The notes under the pieces were generated by a model. It did no database searches. It was not told where the DNA came from and worked only from the letters and a program-made list of their open reading frames with translations. Shown piece after piece: positions 43,986 to 55,439 of a stretch of DNA of 64,000 bases (the first letter of the stretch is position 1; each line of letters starts with the position of its first letter). A program made the translations under genes and the position numbers. Source of the stretch: Anadara kagoshimensis (Eukaryota > Mollusca > Bivalvia > Arcoida > Arcidae); the NCBI GenBank assembly GCA_021292105.1, contig CM037867.1, positions 38,547,771 through 38,611,770 of the forward strand. The letters run 5' to 3'.

Positions 43986-44257
43986 AGGAGGCTCGAGTGA
44001 AAAAATGTTTAATTACCATCATTGTGAATTTTATATATTTTGTAGAGCAAAATGTAAGTATTTGAAAAATGAAAAATTTAGTATAGGTCACCGGACTCCC
44101 TTTTTCTGTATCTGGTTTTAAAAATAGCGGAAATTGCCCAGTTTTATGCCTTTTTAAAGGATTTTTATTGGTCTCCATAAGTTTAAGAGTGAACAATTTT
44201 TCAGTGTTTAAACACTTAAATGCTGATAAATTCATTTATTTTCCAAGATAGTTGTAA
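43966..44257 (-). mobile_element. Dispersed repeat with conserved 80-codon frame, inverted partner at 60225
   Basis: The reverse complement is about 90 percent identical by eye to 60225-60501. The shared left boundary here is aaggaggctcgagtgaaa (43986) and the shared right boundary is ccaagatagttgta. Read on the minus strand, both copies have an open frame containing ESNKNPLKRHK-type, FPLFLKPDTEK, SPVTYTK and KFTMMVIK motifs. Whether the frame is used is unknown. Confidence 0.6.
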
Positions 44258-45285
44258 TAAATGAGGAAGTATGATTCCAGACCGGGACATCTAAAGTTCG
44301 TCCCTGTTCATAGCATAAAATTATCACCTCTGGAGAGGAATAAGCCCCCAGTATTGAATTCCATGCAATTACAGACTGTAAGACTGTCAATTAACTTTCT
44401 GGACATTCTAAATACAGCATTCCGTGTTTCCAGGGAAAACACAGGTCTTCTTCCCACTCTTGCAAGAGGGAACTTTTCTGAACTTGTGAGTGCAGATGCC
44501 TTCATTGAATGTGCCTAGCGAGGTTTTCTCATCTCCGATGTAAACTGTTCCTCTCAGGGGAAAAGTACAATTGAAAATTTGCTCCCAACATCATATGCAA
44601 CCGACCTACATATTCAACGTGCATACTATTAAACTGCTGTTTGGCTGCATTTAGTTATACCTGGTATTTGTTCCAGATCTTTTGTCACCTATAGGACACG
44701 GATGGTGCTAGTCTCACTAACTTGCGTACTGTATGCATTTAACTACTAGTGGAGGTTAGTCCATCGACAAAATGCCTCAAACTGGCTCTGTTCTGCGCAA
44801 TTTTACCCCCTCTGTTTCAATTCCAGAAACTTGTCTCAAGCGGGTGTCTTTGATTCTTGTGTGTTCCATTTCAAAGTTTTGTGATATTGTTGGCAGGTGT
44901 CTTGATGGTGTGACCTATCCATCCCCAATGTCGCTTTTGTGTTTGTGTTTTAAAACGACCTTGTTTTGTGATCCACCATAAACATTTCGTTACTAATTGT
45001 GTCTTGTCATCTGGCAACAGGACCACGAACAATACTAGTATTTATACTTAAATCTGAGTTTTTTTCACAAATTAAACTTATTATTATTATTTTTATTTTT
45101 TGCTTAAATCTTACTTTGAACTTTAACTTTTCTAAGACAATTACAGGTCAAAGAATCATGAACAAAACTTATTTTTTTGACTTAAGTTAAGTATTTCCCT
45201 GATGTTCACGATTATTCTTGGACAGTTAAGTTAGTGCGAGTCTGAATGTGATTAAAAACAGTTTTAATGAGAAAATTATAAATTA
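44258..45285. other. No gene recognised
   Basis: Two open frames (44261-44518 with PTLARGNFSELVSADAFIEC, and 44772-44981) have ordinary amino-acid composition but no family that I recognise. The first could be an exon or transposon remnant, as it is less AT-biased than its surroundings. Confidence 0.3.
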
Positions 45286-45289
45286 ATTG

Positions 45290-45625
45290 ATTGCATGGGG
45301 TTTTACGGGCTTTTACGTATTTCAGACATATCAAGACGTCACCAGCTATAGGTGAAGTGCAGAAATTTGACCTTTGCAGTGAACTTAGGAAAATGTGCAG
45401 GAAAAGTTCCTAAACATGTTACACCCGCCTTGGCACGGGGCATCGGTTTTAAGATCTCTCTCAAAGGATCTCATGACTTTCGTTTCTAAATACCGAGTGT
45501 TTGGCAAAAGAACAGTCACTGCCTTATTTCAAGTCTTGGTCAGACCCAACTAGGGTTCGAACCCAGGACTCACCACATACGAGGAGGAGTGAGCGCTATA
45601 CCAATTGAGCTACAGTAGGGGGTTT
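45290..45625 (-). mobile_element. tRNA-derived SINE, nearly complete
   Basis: On the minus strand a tRNA-like head (45545-45620: tagctcaattggtatagcg A box, gggttcgaaccc B box) is followed by gtctgacc, then a body with gcagtgactgttcttttgcc, aacactcggtattta, gaaagtcatgagatcc and ccccgtgccaaggcgg. It then has a tail with tcacctatagctggtgacgt. The head-body order matches tRNA-derived SINEs of molluscs. The head alone recurs at 38800-38885 and the tail alone at 46880-47060. Confidence 0.7.
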
Positions 45626-46870
45626 TTAATGAGAAAATAACCTTTGCCAAAACCATGTCATGCATTGCTGAAATGTAAATATAAATCATGTTGCACTACA
45701 AGATGTACATGTAGGGCACACAATTTAAAGTGGGTGGCTGTATGCACTTGCAATGGACCGTTGAATCGTTGATTGGTTGAACCATTTCAATGATAATGCC
45801 ACATATAGTGATATTGATGAATGAAAATAAATTGTTAGATGTGACTGATATATTCCAGAGATTCTCGTGACTATGTCTTGCCGATTACAGTACTTGCAGT
45901 ACTTTGATTTTAAACTTTTAATAAATTTCAAATTATCAGCTGGGTTTAAACAAAATATTTGTTTTAATCACAGTCATGTATTTGCAAAAGAGTTATATTT
46001 TAGCATTTTGATTCATGCTTTGATGTTGAATGTATATTTTTATTTTATGCTATCTCGAAGCTTGTGTCAGAATTTTGAAAAATAACATTGAAATATTTAA
46101 ATTTTAGCCTAAACAGTCTCAATTAGCTTCCTAGTCAACGTTAAAATACATGAATATGCTATGATTGCATGAGAACAGATTTATTTGATTTATTTAAATC
46201 TCAGAAAGTATATATTTGGACAGCTATAAACTAATAAAGATTAATTTTTAGGAAAAAACCACTATCTGACCTTTGACCTTTTATCTAGTAAACCAAGGGT
46301 CGATAAGCTTGGCAACAGGTTGATTCTTGACCCCTAACCTATGATGATATAAGACAGCTATGTTGCCAGCTTTGAACACTCATGTCCCCCTATTGTGAAA
46401 TTTCAATTTTTTTCCACCAGACTAATTTGGATACAAGCTTAACAAACGTTTTATGGAAACATATTTTAGGACTTAAGGTTTGTTGATCAACATGCCAATA
46501 TTTATCTGTTGGACGAGTAGAATCTACCGCCTATATGTAGAGGCGTCGAATTTCAACATTTTGAAAGGGTAGCGGGCTCTGTCGCTGCGTGGCGACATAT
46601 TGTCAATCAAAAAGACAGTTGACGACAGAAATAATTCGGTATAACGAGACCGCAACTTACAGTACAGAACTGTCAAAAGTTTAATGTTAGCTAACGAATA
46701 AGTGTAAAGCAGACAACTTATCTCGGTCACTCCTTAATCATATTTTTGCAGGTGCTACCTATCGCCAGCTTTCCACATCGAAGCTTCAGCAAATACTGGA
46801 ATCGTTTTTTTGTTTTCTAAATGTTAATCGTTTGACAGATGCTGTATATGTAAATAAGGACGGCGTTCAT
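45626..46870. other. No gene recognised
   Basis: AT-rich DNA, with only short frames of biased composition on either strand. Nothing further is supported. Confidence 0.4.
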
Positions 46871-46879
46871 ATGAATAAC

Positions 46880-47060
46880 CAGGATTTATTGACTGAATGG
46901 GTTTTACGTCTCAGTCAACAATATTTAACTTAAATTGATACGTCATCAACTATAGGCATAAGCAACCTTTTACCTTTGACGTGCGTTAAGGACACTCTTT
47001 TATGAGCTACGCCCATCGTGACATGGGGCCTTAGTTTTTAAGGTATCTTTAGAAAGAATC
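46880..47060 (-). mobile_element. SINE tail fragment
   Basis: Contains tgggttttacgt, gatacgtcatcaactatagg, ttttacctttgac and cgtgacatggggccttagttttt in the same order as the tail of the element at 45290-45460. The tRNA head is absent. Confidence 0.5.
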
Positions 47061-48480
47061 TTCAAATTTTAATCATACATGATTAATGCATAACACTTGC
47101 CAAAATTCGAGAAATGTCCAAAGTATTGGATTTTAATACTATAATTTGAGATCCAGTAGTGTAAAAATTGGATGTTTGTGACGTCACATTTGCCAATTTC
47201 TGATAGGACGAATTCCTATTCAAATCGCCATCGTCCTATTTTAACTATTGATTTTTTTATATTTTTTTTAAAATTCTATTTGCCAAATGCTCTGCTTATT
47301 TCCTACAATAAATATTCATGGGTATATAGGTTTCAAAACAGTTATTGGGGTTCGCCACTTTAACACTTGATACCCTCTTTATTGCGCGAAAAACTCAATT
47401 CCAATGAATATGGAATAGCATAAGATGACACTTCCTGTAAAACCGATGCTATTTCGGCAATTTGCGATGTTGATGTTTTTCAAAACGTTCTGCACAAACG
47501 GTAAGAGTTAGGGACCTCATGGTAAAGCGGTGAACCTCCATAGGGGCTATGAACAGGAAAGCGGAAGCTCTAATTAGTTACCTAGCATAGTTATAGTCAA
47601 TCTTTTTAAAAGATCACGTGGATCTGTCAAAATCCTAGCTGTTAATTCGGCTGTATTGCATCTCTGGAAATTTGAACAAAATTGTAATACTTCGTCCCCG
47701 CGATTAATGTATACTTCATCTGCACTAACTAAATTAAATAAATCATACTTTATCTAAGCGAACTAACAGGGAATATAAATGTAAAGGTATACCCGCTTTA
47801 CAAGTAGTTAAGTCACATTACGCAAACAAGATGACTCCGATACACACGGTAACGGATCCTGGAAATTATTGTGCAACACATCAGAATTTGACATAAATAA
47901 AAGTTTCTGAAAATTTTGATGTAACATTAGGGTGAAACACTGAGAAAACATGTTAGCCTGGTATTGTTACTTACTTCCGTGTCAGCAGACGTAAAGATGA
48001 GATACAGAGATATAAATTGTCATTCGCGGTTTTAAAATATACCTACTCGCGGGAATGAATATTTTTAATCGTGAAGATGATATATTTTTATTTCAACTAC
48101 TGTAGAACTTCGATAACTCGAACTTCGATATCAAGAATACCACGGATAACTCAAAGGCATTATTTTGTCCGGATCAGGTTTCTATATAAACTATATAAAA
48201 ACACAAACTCATATTATTCGAATACCCCCGATTATTCGAAGTAATGTTAAGGTGCAAAATTAAAAATTGTATGACAAACATCCTTCTAAAACTCGAAATA
48301 GTTTAACGATCATTGAAATCACAGGCTACGGTACAATCTGATTATTGTGAGGAGTAGTGGTAGAGATCAAAGTTTCTGCTACCGTATTAGTTAGTGTCAA
48401 ATAAAAGAATTAGTACACTATGCCGTAATGGGCGGTGTACTCCCTTAGTAAAAGCGGAGTTTTGTGCCGTTGGTGTATTT
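47061..48480. other. No gene; a TCGAA-rich repeat at about 48100-48245
   Basis: Mostly non-coding. 48100-48245 has regularly placed ttcgataactcgaacttcg and attattcgaatacccccgattattcgaag. This is the style of a dispersed tandem-motif repeat, but I see only this copy in the window. Confidence 0.4.
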
Positions 48481-48484
48481 ATAA

Positions 48485-48745
48485 AAAAGCAAACATACTA
48501 ATCCATGTGCAAATGACAATCTAGAAGCACCTCCTGTTTAGCTAGCTACACTCGCCACGCGTGTTATCAAAATTGAGTGAAAGGAACATGAAACTTTTGG
48601 ACGTCAAATATATCCAGGGCAATCCTGGACACTGAGACATCAAACTTATCAACAATACTTTTATGACGGCCATAAAACTTTTTGAGGAACTTGTTAAGTC
48701 TAGCTTGCAATATCGCTGATTCAACAATTTATTTGTAAACAGTCT
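48485..48745 (-). pseudogene. Inverted RT-element tail plus RT C-terminus
   Basis: The minus strand carries the end of the RT frame (caaattgttgaatcagcgatattgc, then tttttgaggaac reversed) followed by the 3' tail. It is shortened inside the tail: agaagcacctcctg joins two parts normally about 80 bases apart. It is an independent insertion, outside the array. Confidence 0.65.
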
Positions 48746-49190
48746 GAATATAAAACAAGTTAAATATATTTTCAATACTTTTAAATTTTTTCTGTTTTTT
48801 AAACCTTATTTTTCCAATGGTATATAATAATATATTTTTTTAAAAAGCTAAAATTTAATTTGCTATATGATATAAATTCATATTAAATACTATAAATTTG
48901 AAAGAATGTTTTGATCTACAGTCATTAATAAATTGAGAAAAAAAACGAATAAACAAATGACAATATTCAGTACTATAATTGTTTCTTGGAGTTGCTATCT
49001 ACTAGTACTTTTGGTGATCATAGATAGGGTAAATATGTTAGGGTGGTGGAAAACTTTCGTCAATGTGCTTGGTTCCTATACGTAAAATTAAAAAAAAAAT
49101 TTCCAGAAATGTGCTGGATTTTATTTAATATCGACACAGAAACATTATTAGAGGCGACTACAAATATTTTTTTTACTTTAAGGTGTTGTG
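48746..49190. other. No gene recognised
   Basis: AT-rich DNA without conserved features. Confidence 0.4.
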
Positions 49191-49194
49191 TTTG

Positions 49195-49440
49195 AATGTA
49201 TCTGAGACAAACACACTAGTCCATGCTCAAATCACAATCCAAAAATCAAAAAATTTTAAACTAGCAAATTTAGTTAAAGTTTGTGAACTTCCAGAGGAAA
49301 ATAAAGCCGAATGCCCCGAAATAATAAACATTCCCTGTTTAGCTAGCTTCATCAGTTACCCGTGAATCAATTTAGAGAATGAAATGGACATGTCACTATG
49401 GGATGTTAGATACATCCAGGGTAATTTTTGGATCGAAACG
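49195..49440 (-). repeat. Diverged inverted RT-element tail
   Basis: Order kept: aaacacactagtccatg, aaatcacaatcc, gaacttcc, cctgtttagctagct, ggacatg, gatacatccagggtaa. Divergence is higher than in the other tails, so this insertion is old. Confidence 0.55.
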
Positions 49441-50040
49441 TAAACAATCAAATATCATTGAAATAAGATTTTAATATTCCTTTAGCAGAATTTATCAATG
49501 GAATTTAATTAAATTTTATTAGATCTAAGTAAAAAAATCATCTTCAAAAATCATAAAAAAGCAGTCAAATCAACAAATCGAAATCCGACGCTCTCATATC
49601 AATAACAACAATGTTAATGGTGGCGAAATTTTGAAATATGAAACAATTAAGCTACAAAATTAATTTCCTAAACGCATAAAAATTCACGTAAAAAGCAGAC
49701 AAATTAACACATCGAAATCCGACGCCCTCATATCAATAACAAGAACAATAAAAAGAATGTCTGAATTGTCATTAAAATTTTGAAATGGTAAATGACAAAA
49801 CCATAAAAAACATAAAAAGAACCATTAAGTAGAAACGAAGGTTTTACTTTCTGTCAAAAGTCGTTATAAAAACAATATTTGAAAGTTTAACGTCCTGGTC
49901 ATTAATTTGAGTAAAAAAAACTTACCAAAGTAAGTACCAGCTCACCTTATCCAGTCACTATAAGTATACAAAATGCAATAGGAAAGTGTTTTGAATAAAG
50001 TTTTTTCATCACAATTATAAGATAAATCTTAACCTATTAA
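49441..50040. repeat. Two direct copies of a ~90 bp segment
   Basis: 49555-49645 and 49690-49790 share aaaaagcagncaaat-type starts and atcgaaatccgacg, then catatcaataaca, with a period of about 135 bases. The rest of the stretch has no gene. Confidence 0.6.
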
Positions 50041-50044
50041 AATC

Positions 50045-50295
50045 ATACAATCCATGTCCGAATCATAATCCGGAAGCAAAGTACAAACTTTGAAACTGAA
50101 AATGTAGGTTTAACACGTAAACTTCCACAAATAAGTGAGGCCAGGTGCTCCGGAAGGGTAAGCACCTCCTGTTTCGCTAGCTACACCAGCCACGTGTGTA
50201 ATAAAATTGAGTGAAAGGAACAGTGAACTTTTGAACGTCAAATGTATCCTGGGCAATCCTGGTCATGCAGACATCAAACATGCAAATTGTAAAAG
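50045..50295 (-). repeat. Inverted RT-element tail
   Basis: The reverse complement contains gatgtctgcatgacc, gacgttcaaaag, tagctagcgaaac, aggaggtgcttacccttcc and ggattatgattcgg, in RT-tail order. It is bounded on its right by gacatcaaa, the end of the RT frame. Confidence 0.65.
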
Positions 50296-50364
50296 TTCTA
50301 AAAAAATCTACGTGAGGCTTAATGTTCAATTTAATGTTTTAGGCGATTTCGATAAAATCAACTT

Positions 50365-50495
50365 GGTCCTTCTTTTATTCTCATTTTAACATTTTGAAAA
50401 TATTTTTATTTTAACGATCACTTCTAACGATTAATTTTATTCCAGAACGGTCGTCTAGCGCTACAAAACTAAAACCATTTGAGTAATAATATGAA
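50365..50495 (+). repeat. Partial third copy of the 23093/55140 repeat
   Basis: Ends in acggtcgtctagcgctacaaaa, comparable to acggccgactagtgctgtaaaa at 23285. The preceding part is diverged. Confidence 0.45.
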
Positions 50496-51114
50496 TATCT
50501 TTCCAGAAACTTTCTGTCTGGAACTCTGTGATCACAACAGTAATTAGTACTGTCACATCAGCTCCAACATGCCAAAGAAAATACTACTATCACCATCATT
50601 ACCATTTGACTCGTTTGCATGTCTGAATCACTCCAGATTATCAAATTTTGAAAACTTTTAATAGGACAATTTTATTATAATTTCGTATTATATGTATTCA
50701 GTCCTATTTTGTCGATTGCAGGGAAGAGTTTGAGTTTAATCAAACCATTGTATTTTTCTCTAGATAAAATACCAAAGAAATAGGTATAATTATACGACCT
50801 ATCCGTTTAAATCTGGTGCTAAAATAAAGCAGTGTACTTGTATTATGTTTTTTTATCAATCACCCTTCCGAAATACCAAAAGAAAACAGTTTATAAAAGG
50901 AGCAAATTTTGGGCTTCTTTAAAAATAATCACGATTGTTTCACTTTCAATAATCTTTCGTTCATTGTAACAATGCTGTTGTTTATTTGACATTTTTTCCT
51001 TGTAAATCACGCCTCCTTAAATTTTATCACGCCCTTCAGTAATAACCGTCAATTTATATAAAAGTGTTAAAACTCTTAATCACGACTAGATCAGTTCTAA
51101 AGTAAAATTTTACG

Positions 51115-52153
51115 ATGGATCAGTGTTGCAAATCGAAACTGGTGTTAATGCTTCTGATTTTATTTTTCGGATATAATTGTTTGTTGGTATCACCAATTCA
51201 TCAAAGTGACCAACCAGGTTATACACCCTCAATGAAGTTAAATCATTTAATGAATGGGCAATTTTCGAAACTTGGTCACATCCGAGGCGTGATGTCAACG
51301 CTGAGCACCATAAAGAAATAATCAAAGGCAACCCATGCAAACATAATGGAACATGTAAAGTAATAAAAACCTGGATATATCCCAATTTGTTACTGTGATA
51401 ACGTATGTAGCTTTTATCACGATTGTTGCCATGACGTCAAACAACTGCCAAATCCAAATTTGCGGTGAAAACAGGCAAAATCAAATACATGACATGTGAA
51501 ACCAAAACACTTTTGATATTGATCAGAATGCACTTTATTTGGATTTATATGGTGTCAAAATGCCCACCTGCTGAAGAGTATAATAATCCAATATCTCCGA
51601 CTATGTCGACAATGGATGTGTTTCCTGTCACGTCTGAAGACGGGTTGACGTATAAGAACATGTTTGTGCGTCTTGTCATGGTCATCGGAATAATTTGGTA
51701 TGGACAATGGCATTTCATGCTGTTCTCAACTGCACTATTCATATAATATCTCGCTTAAACTTGACGTTTGTAGAGAGGGTTGGTTACATTACAAAGAACT
51801 GTAAATTGTGGTTCATTCCTCCAAAATCGACCGTGTATAGATTTTGTGTCAAAAGTAACATGATCGATTATGTTACTGACGAAAACAATCTATGTTTAAA
51901 GTATCAGAATCCTGTTTCCATTGATGAGACGAATGAATTAACTAAAAGATATTACCGAAATGTGCATTGTTATAAAGGCCAACTTGGTTACAAAATCTCG
52001 TGTATAGATCCACTGAAATATGCCATTTTGTTGTATGCCAAAGGTTTTAGGAATGTGGCTCTAACAGGACTATTTTACACACGACTTAACAACAGAGGGA
52101 TCGGGGAAAATTGTGAAGCTAAAAAACAAGAACATTTCGTACCAGTAAGTTAA
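51115..52153 (+). pseudogene. Secreted cysteine-rich receptor-ectodomain-like gene, frameshifted
   Basis: It starts with a signal-peptide-like MDQCCKSKLVLMLLILFF. Pieces in successive frames follow: HQSDQPGYTPS, then after a shift near 51290 DVNAEHHKEIIKGNPCKHNG (EGF-like cysteines), then after a shift near 51390 CDNVCSFYHDCCHDV (somatomedin-B-like C-x3-C-x4-DCC-x-D). Next come SKCPPAEEYNNPI, TYKNMFCASCHGHRNN (one-base shift at 51664), and a 150-residue tail with C-x-KSNMIDYVT and CIDPLKYAILLY. The KN-x-FC-x-x-CHG pattern is familiar from ectodomains of bivalve adhesion-GPCR-like proteins. No transmembrane part is found downstream. It ends VPVS-stop, where gtaagt also makes a good splice donor at 52145. 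At least three frame breaks favour a pseudogene, or unrecognised introns or assembly errors. Confidence 0.6.
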
Positions 52154-52363
52154 AAATTAAATTTGGTGTTTGGTTTTAAAAAGCAATAAAAAGTAATTAA
52201 AACATGGATTTGGGAACAATTCACTCAGTCATGAATACAAATCAATGCTAGAAAAAGCCCAAATAAGACAACGTAGAAGACACAAACACTAACTACATTT
52301 ATTTTTATTTCAATTTTGATTTATTAAGAAAAACCATTCTTTTTGATGTATTCATTCGGTATT

Positions 52364-52588
52364 ACTGTAGATCACCTTTTTTTCGCGAGTAGAAAATTTC
52401 GCGTCAAGACCATTTTCGCCTTATTCGCGAATATTTGAACTCGCGTTTGGAATCTTATTGAAACAACATATGTATGTCAACATAGAAATATCAGTGTGCT
52501 GAAATTTTCGCGTGATAATAAAATTCGAATGAAATGAGTCGCGAATTTACGCGAAAATAAATCTCTCGCGAAATAAGTGATCTACAGT
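52364..52588. mobile_element. MITE with perfect 12 bp terminal inverted repeats
   Basis: The ends are actgtagatcac (52364-52375) and gtgatctacagt (52577-52588), flanked by TA on both sides as for Tc1/mariner-type insertions. The inside is rich in tcgcga motifs near both ends (ttttttcgcgag, ctctcgcgaaat), which adds to the inverted structure. 225 bases with no frame. This type is common in invertebrate genomes. Confidence 0.8.
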
Positions 52589-54439
52589 ATGAATGAGAGT
52601 CAGAAATAGCATATTTAATGAACTGCGAATATTACTTACTAAATATTACTTAATGTTCACATGTGGAAGAATATAATTATCTAGCTAGTTAAACAGCATA
52701 CACATAAATTGCTCCTTTTGGGTTTGCATTTTATCGCAATAGTTTTGATAAACATGATGTGTCTGTATCGGAAAGTATTCTTACTATATATTAGTTCGAT
52801 AGTTACATGTTATTTTATGGGGCGGGTACTACAGCTATCAAGGGTGTGCTTACACATTCAGGAGCTCCCGATATCACCTTGCTGATAAATATTCAAATGT
52901 TTAACGAGTTTAACAAGTTTGTCAGTTTTTAATGTTCGGCTTTTCGTTTTAGATTCTCATATTTCTTATACCTGATATTAATTCAGGTTGATCATTAAAT
53001 AATACTTTTTTTGTTTTCATTTTGTATCTAGGATTCGTAAAATAAACCCTTGTCAATATCATAGAACATTGCTCCCTACAATCCAGAACAATTTATCCAG
53101 AGGAAATAGATTAAAATAGACTATGAATATTTTACGATTGTCACGTGTTATGATTGAATGTATTAAGTTTTGAGATCTTAGCATGGATTACTTACGATTT
53201 TTGCGAAAATGATTTTTTATTTCTATCATGTACTTTAAAGTCAATCTATTTTTTTTAAAAAGTCACAAGTATGAAATACTGAAATAAAAAATTGTATCAT
53301 TAAAATAATAAATTTTTACATAAAAATAGTACATCGACATCTGCCATTTTGTTTTCAAATACTTAGGTCCTGAATTGTCATAAAATAAAACATGGCGAAG
53401 CCGAAAGATTAATTATTATGTAGGAAGAAACCAACGTCTTTTAGTTCTGTCGCATTTGTTACAAATACTAATGTTTGGGGACATCAACATATTCTCATTA
53501 TTTATTTTACTGCGCTACAGACTGCATATGATGCACAAGATAAAACAAGATAAAACTTAATGTCTAATAAAATAAGTACTGTAAGTAAATTCATATAAAC
53601 TTTCAAAATAGCTCCTCCAGCTGTTTATGTAAAAATATTTGAATTTTCATTTTTAATTAAATAATTTACTTATTATAATATGATTAGTTAGTACTTCTTG
53701 CTGTCTATGCATTAATAATAAAGACAGTATGCGATACAGAATTAATATGTACACGCATATGTTAACCCATATCAACAATGCTGACTTATTTTGTAAATAT
53801 TTCTATAATTGATTTTTGTTTTATAAAAGGCTTATATATTTAGCTAGAAGTAATTCAGAGAGTTTTTTTAGAAATGCTGTTTTGAATGTTATTTTATATC
53901 AGAAGTAAGGAAAAAGAATGGATACAATTTTCGGAATGGGAAAATTATTTGAAAATATATGATCATTTTCACAGTATTAAGAAAGTATTATTTACTGCTA
54001 CTATTGCCAACCATAAGTTTTTAGTTTATATCTGGCGGGAATGAAATAAATATTGATAGTATCAACTGAAGGGGCTTGTCTTCTAATAGAATTAAAAGAT
54101 GGGGAGTATTTAAACTTTATCGCTCCTAAAATAAAATTATTCTATTGAAAATTGCCCATGCTTCTTACAACAATAATCATGATAATTTCATATTCTCGTT
54201 TTACATAATTTTTGCCGATTGTAATAATTCCATTGTTACGTTTACTTTTTGCCTGTCCACCCACACTTTCTCAGATCATTATAACGCCCTTTAGTTGTAA
54301 CCGTACCCTAAAATTTCACGTTTGTCTGGAAAACCACGCCTTCTTAAACCTCTATCGTCTCCTTCACTTTTAATCGTAAATATATAATAATAACAGTTTT
54401 ACCTCTGAAGCATGACAAGATAAGTCAAATGTTACAATT
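52589..54439. other. No gene; right part is an upstream region like that of 51115
   Basis: Up to about 54120 there is AT-rich DNA without features. From about 54150 to 54439 it parallels 50935-51114 (attgtaacaat..., ccacgccttcttaaa against tcacgcctccttaaa, tcgtaaatatataa against ccgtcaatttatata). It is therefore the duplicated promoter region of the receptor-like gene pair. Confidence 0.5.
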
Positions 54440-54815
54440 ATGCATCTGTTATGCACATTCCTACCTTTAATTTTTGTTTTTGGATATAATTCTTTGGTGG
54501 TGTAATCACTGCATTAAACTGACCAACCAGGTTACACACGTGATTTGAACGGTGTTTATCTTGGACAAACGATCAGAAACAACCTATGTGAACTTAAAGA
54601 CACAAGACCCGAGAATACAGTTCCTGGATGCATCTTAGTTTGTTACTATGGCAACCTTTGTAGCCTTAACCACGATTTGAAAGTTCTTCGATGGAAACGG
54701 GCAAAATAAAATACTTGACATTTTAAACTTAAATATTGTTCATATCTGAAATAGTAAAAAGGACTGGAGACAAATGTAAAAAACTAAACAAGAGCATTCC
54801 CTGTCAGTAAGTTAA
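54440..54815 (+). pseudogene. Second, internally deleted copy of the receptor-like gene
   Basis: MHLLCTFLPLIFVFGYNSLVV (signal-like), then a stop, then TDQPGYTRDLNG, CILVCYYGNLCSLNHD, METGKIKYLT, a stop, and finally KQEHSLSVS-stop, with the same gtaagt as the first copy. The CDNVC...HDCC cysteines are partly lost, and about 650 bases that would correspond to the middle and C-terminal parts are missing. It is clearly dead. Confidence 0.7.
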
Positions 54816-55139
54816 ACTATTAATTTTGAAAATGTGCTAACATACCCAGTATACAAGAGGTTAAAATACAGTAAGAAAAAAGAATCAATTTTTAAAAAAA
54901 AAATTTTGCACCTATAAACAAGTAAATAGCTATAACCAAACATAATATTTTGCTTCCTTTTTAGAGATACTGTAAGAAATATCTAGCTGAGTTTACATTA
55001 CAATATTTTCACAAACTCAAACTCAACTATGTTACTTATGTTACGATAATGGATAAAAAATAAAAGCATTCTAAGAGAAAAATAATAGGCGCAATCTTAC
55101 TACACGGTGGACAGCAAACTTTTTTTTACATAATATTCC
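54816..55139. other. No gene recognised
   Basis: AT-rich DNA with A-runs. No conserved features seen. Confidence 0.4.
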
Positions 55140-55355
55140 AGTTTTAGTTTAACAGCACTGGACGATCGTTACAGAATACATCAGTAGTGCTTCGACTAAA
55201 ATTCAGAAAAAAATTAAAGTTGTTCAAAAGATACCCAAAGGACTAAAATGTATTTCACCAAATTAAGCTGAGGAAACACTTTGCATGAGAGAGTATACCT
55301 CAATTTTTTAGAAATTTTAAATACTAACTAGCAGACAATTTAGACAATAGTATAT
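55140..55355 (-). mobile_element. Short dispersed repeat, partner of 23093-23325
   Basis: The reverse complement follows 23093-23325 end to end: tattgtctaaatt, ctgctagtta, ctctctcatgcaaagt, cagcttaattt, gtcctttgggta, agcactactga, cgatcgtccagtgctgtta. Divergence is moderate. It has no coding capacity. Confidence 0.65.
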
Positions 55356-55439
55356 ATCTGACAATAATACACAATCATTGGTTTTTGAGTTAGTGGCATC
55401 CTCGGGAAAACATCCACCGGTGGAAATACCGCCCAATTG

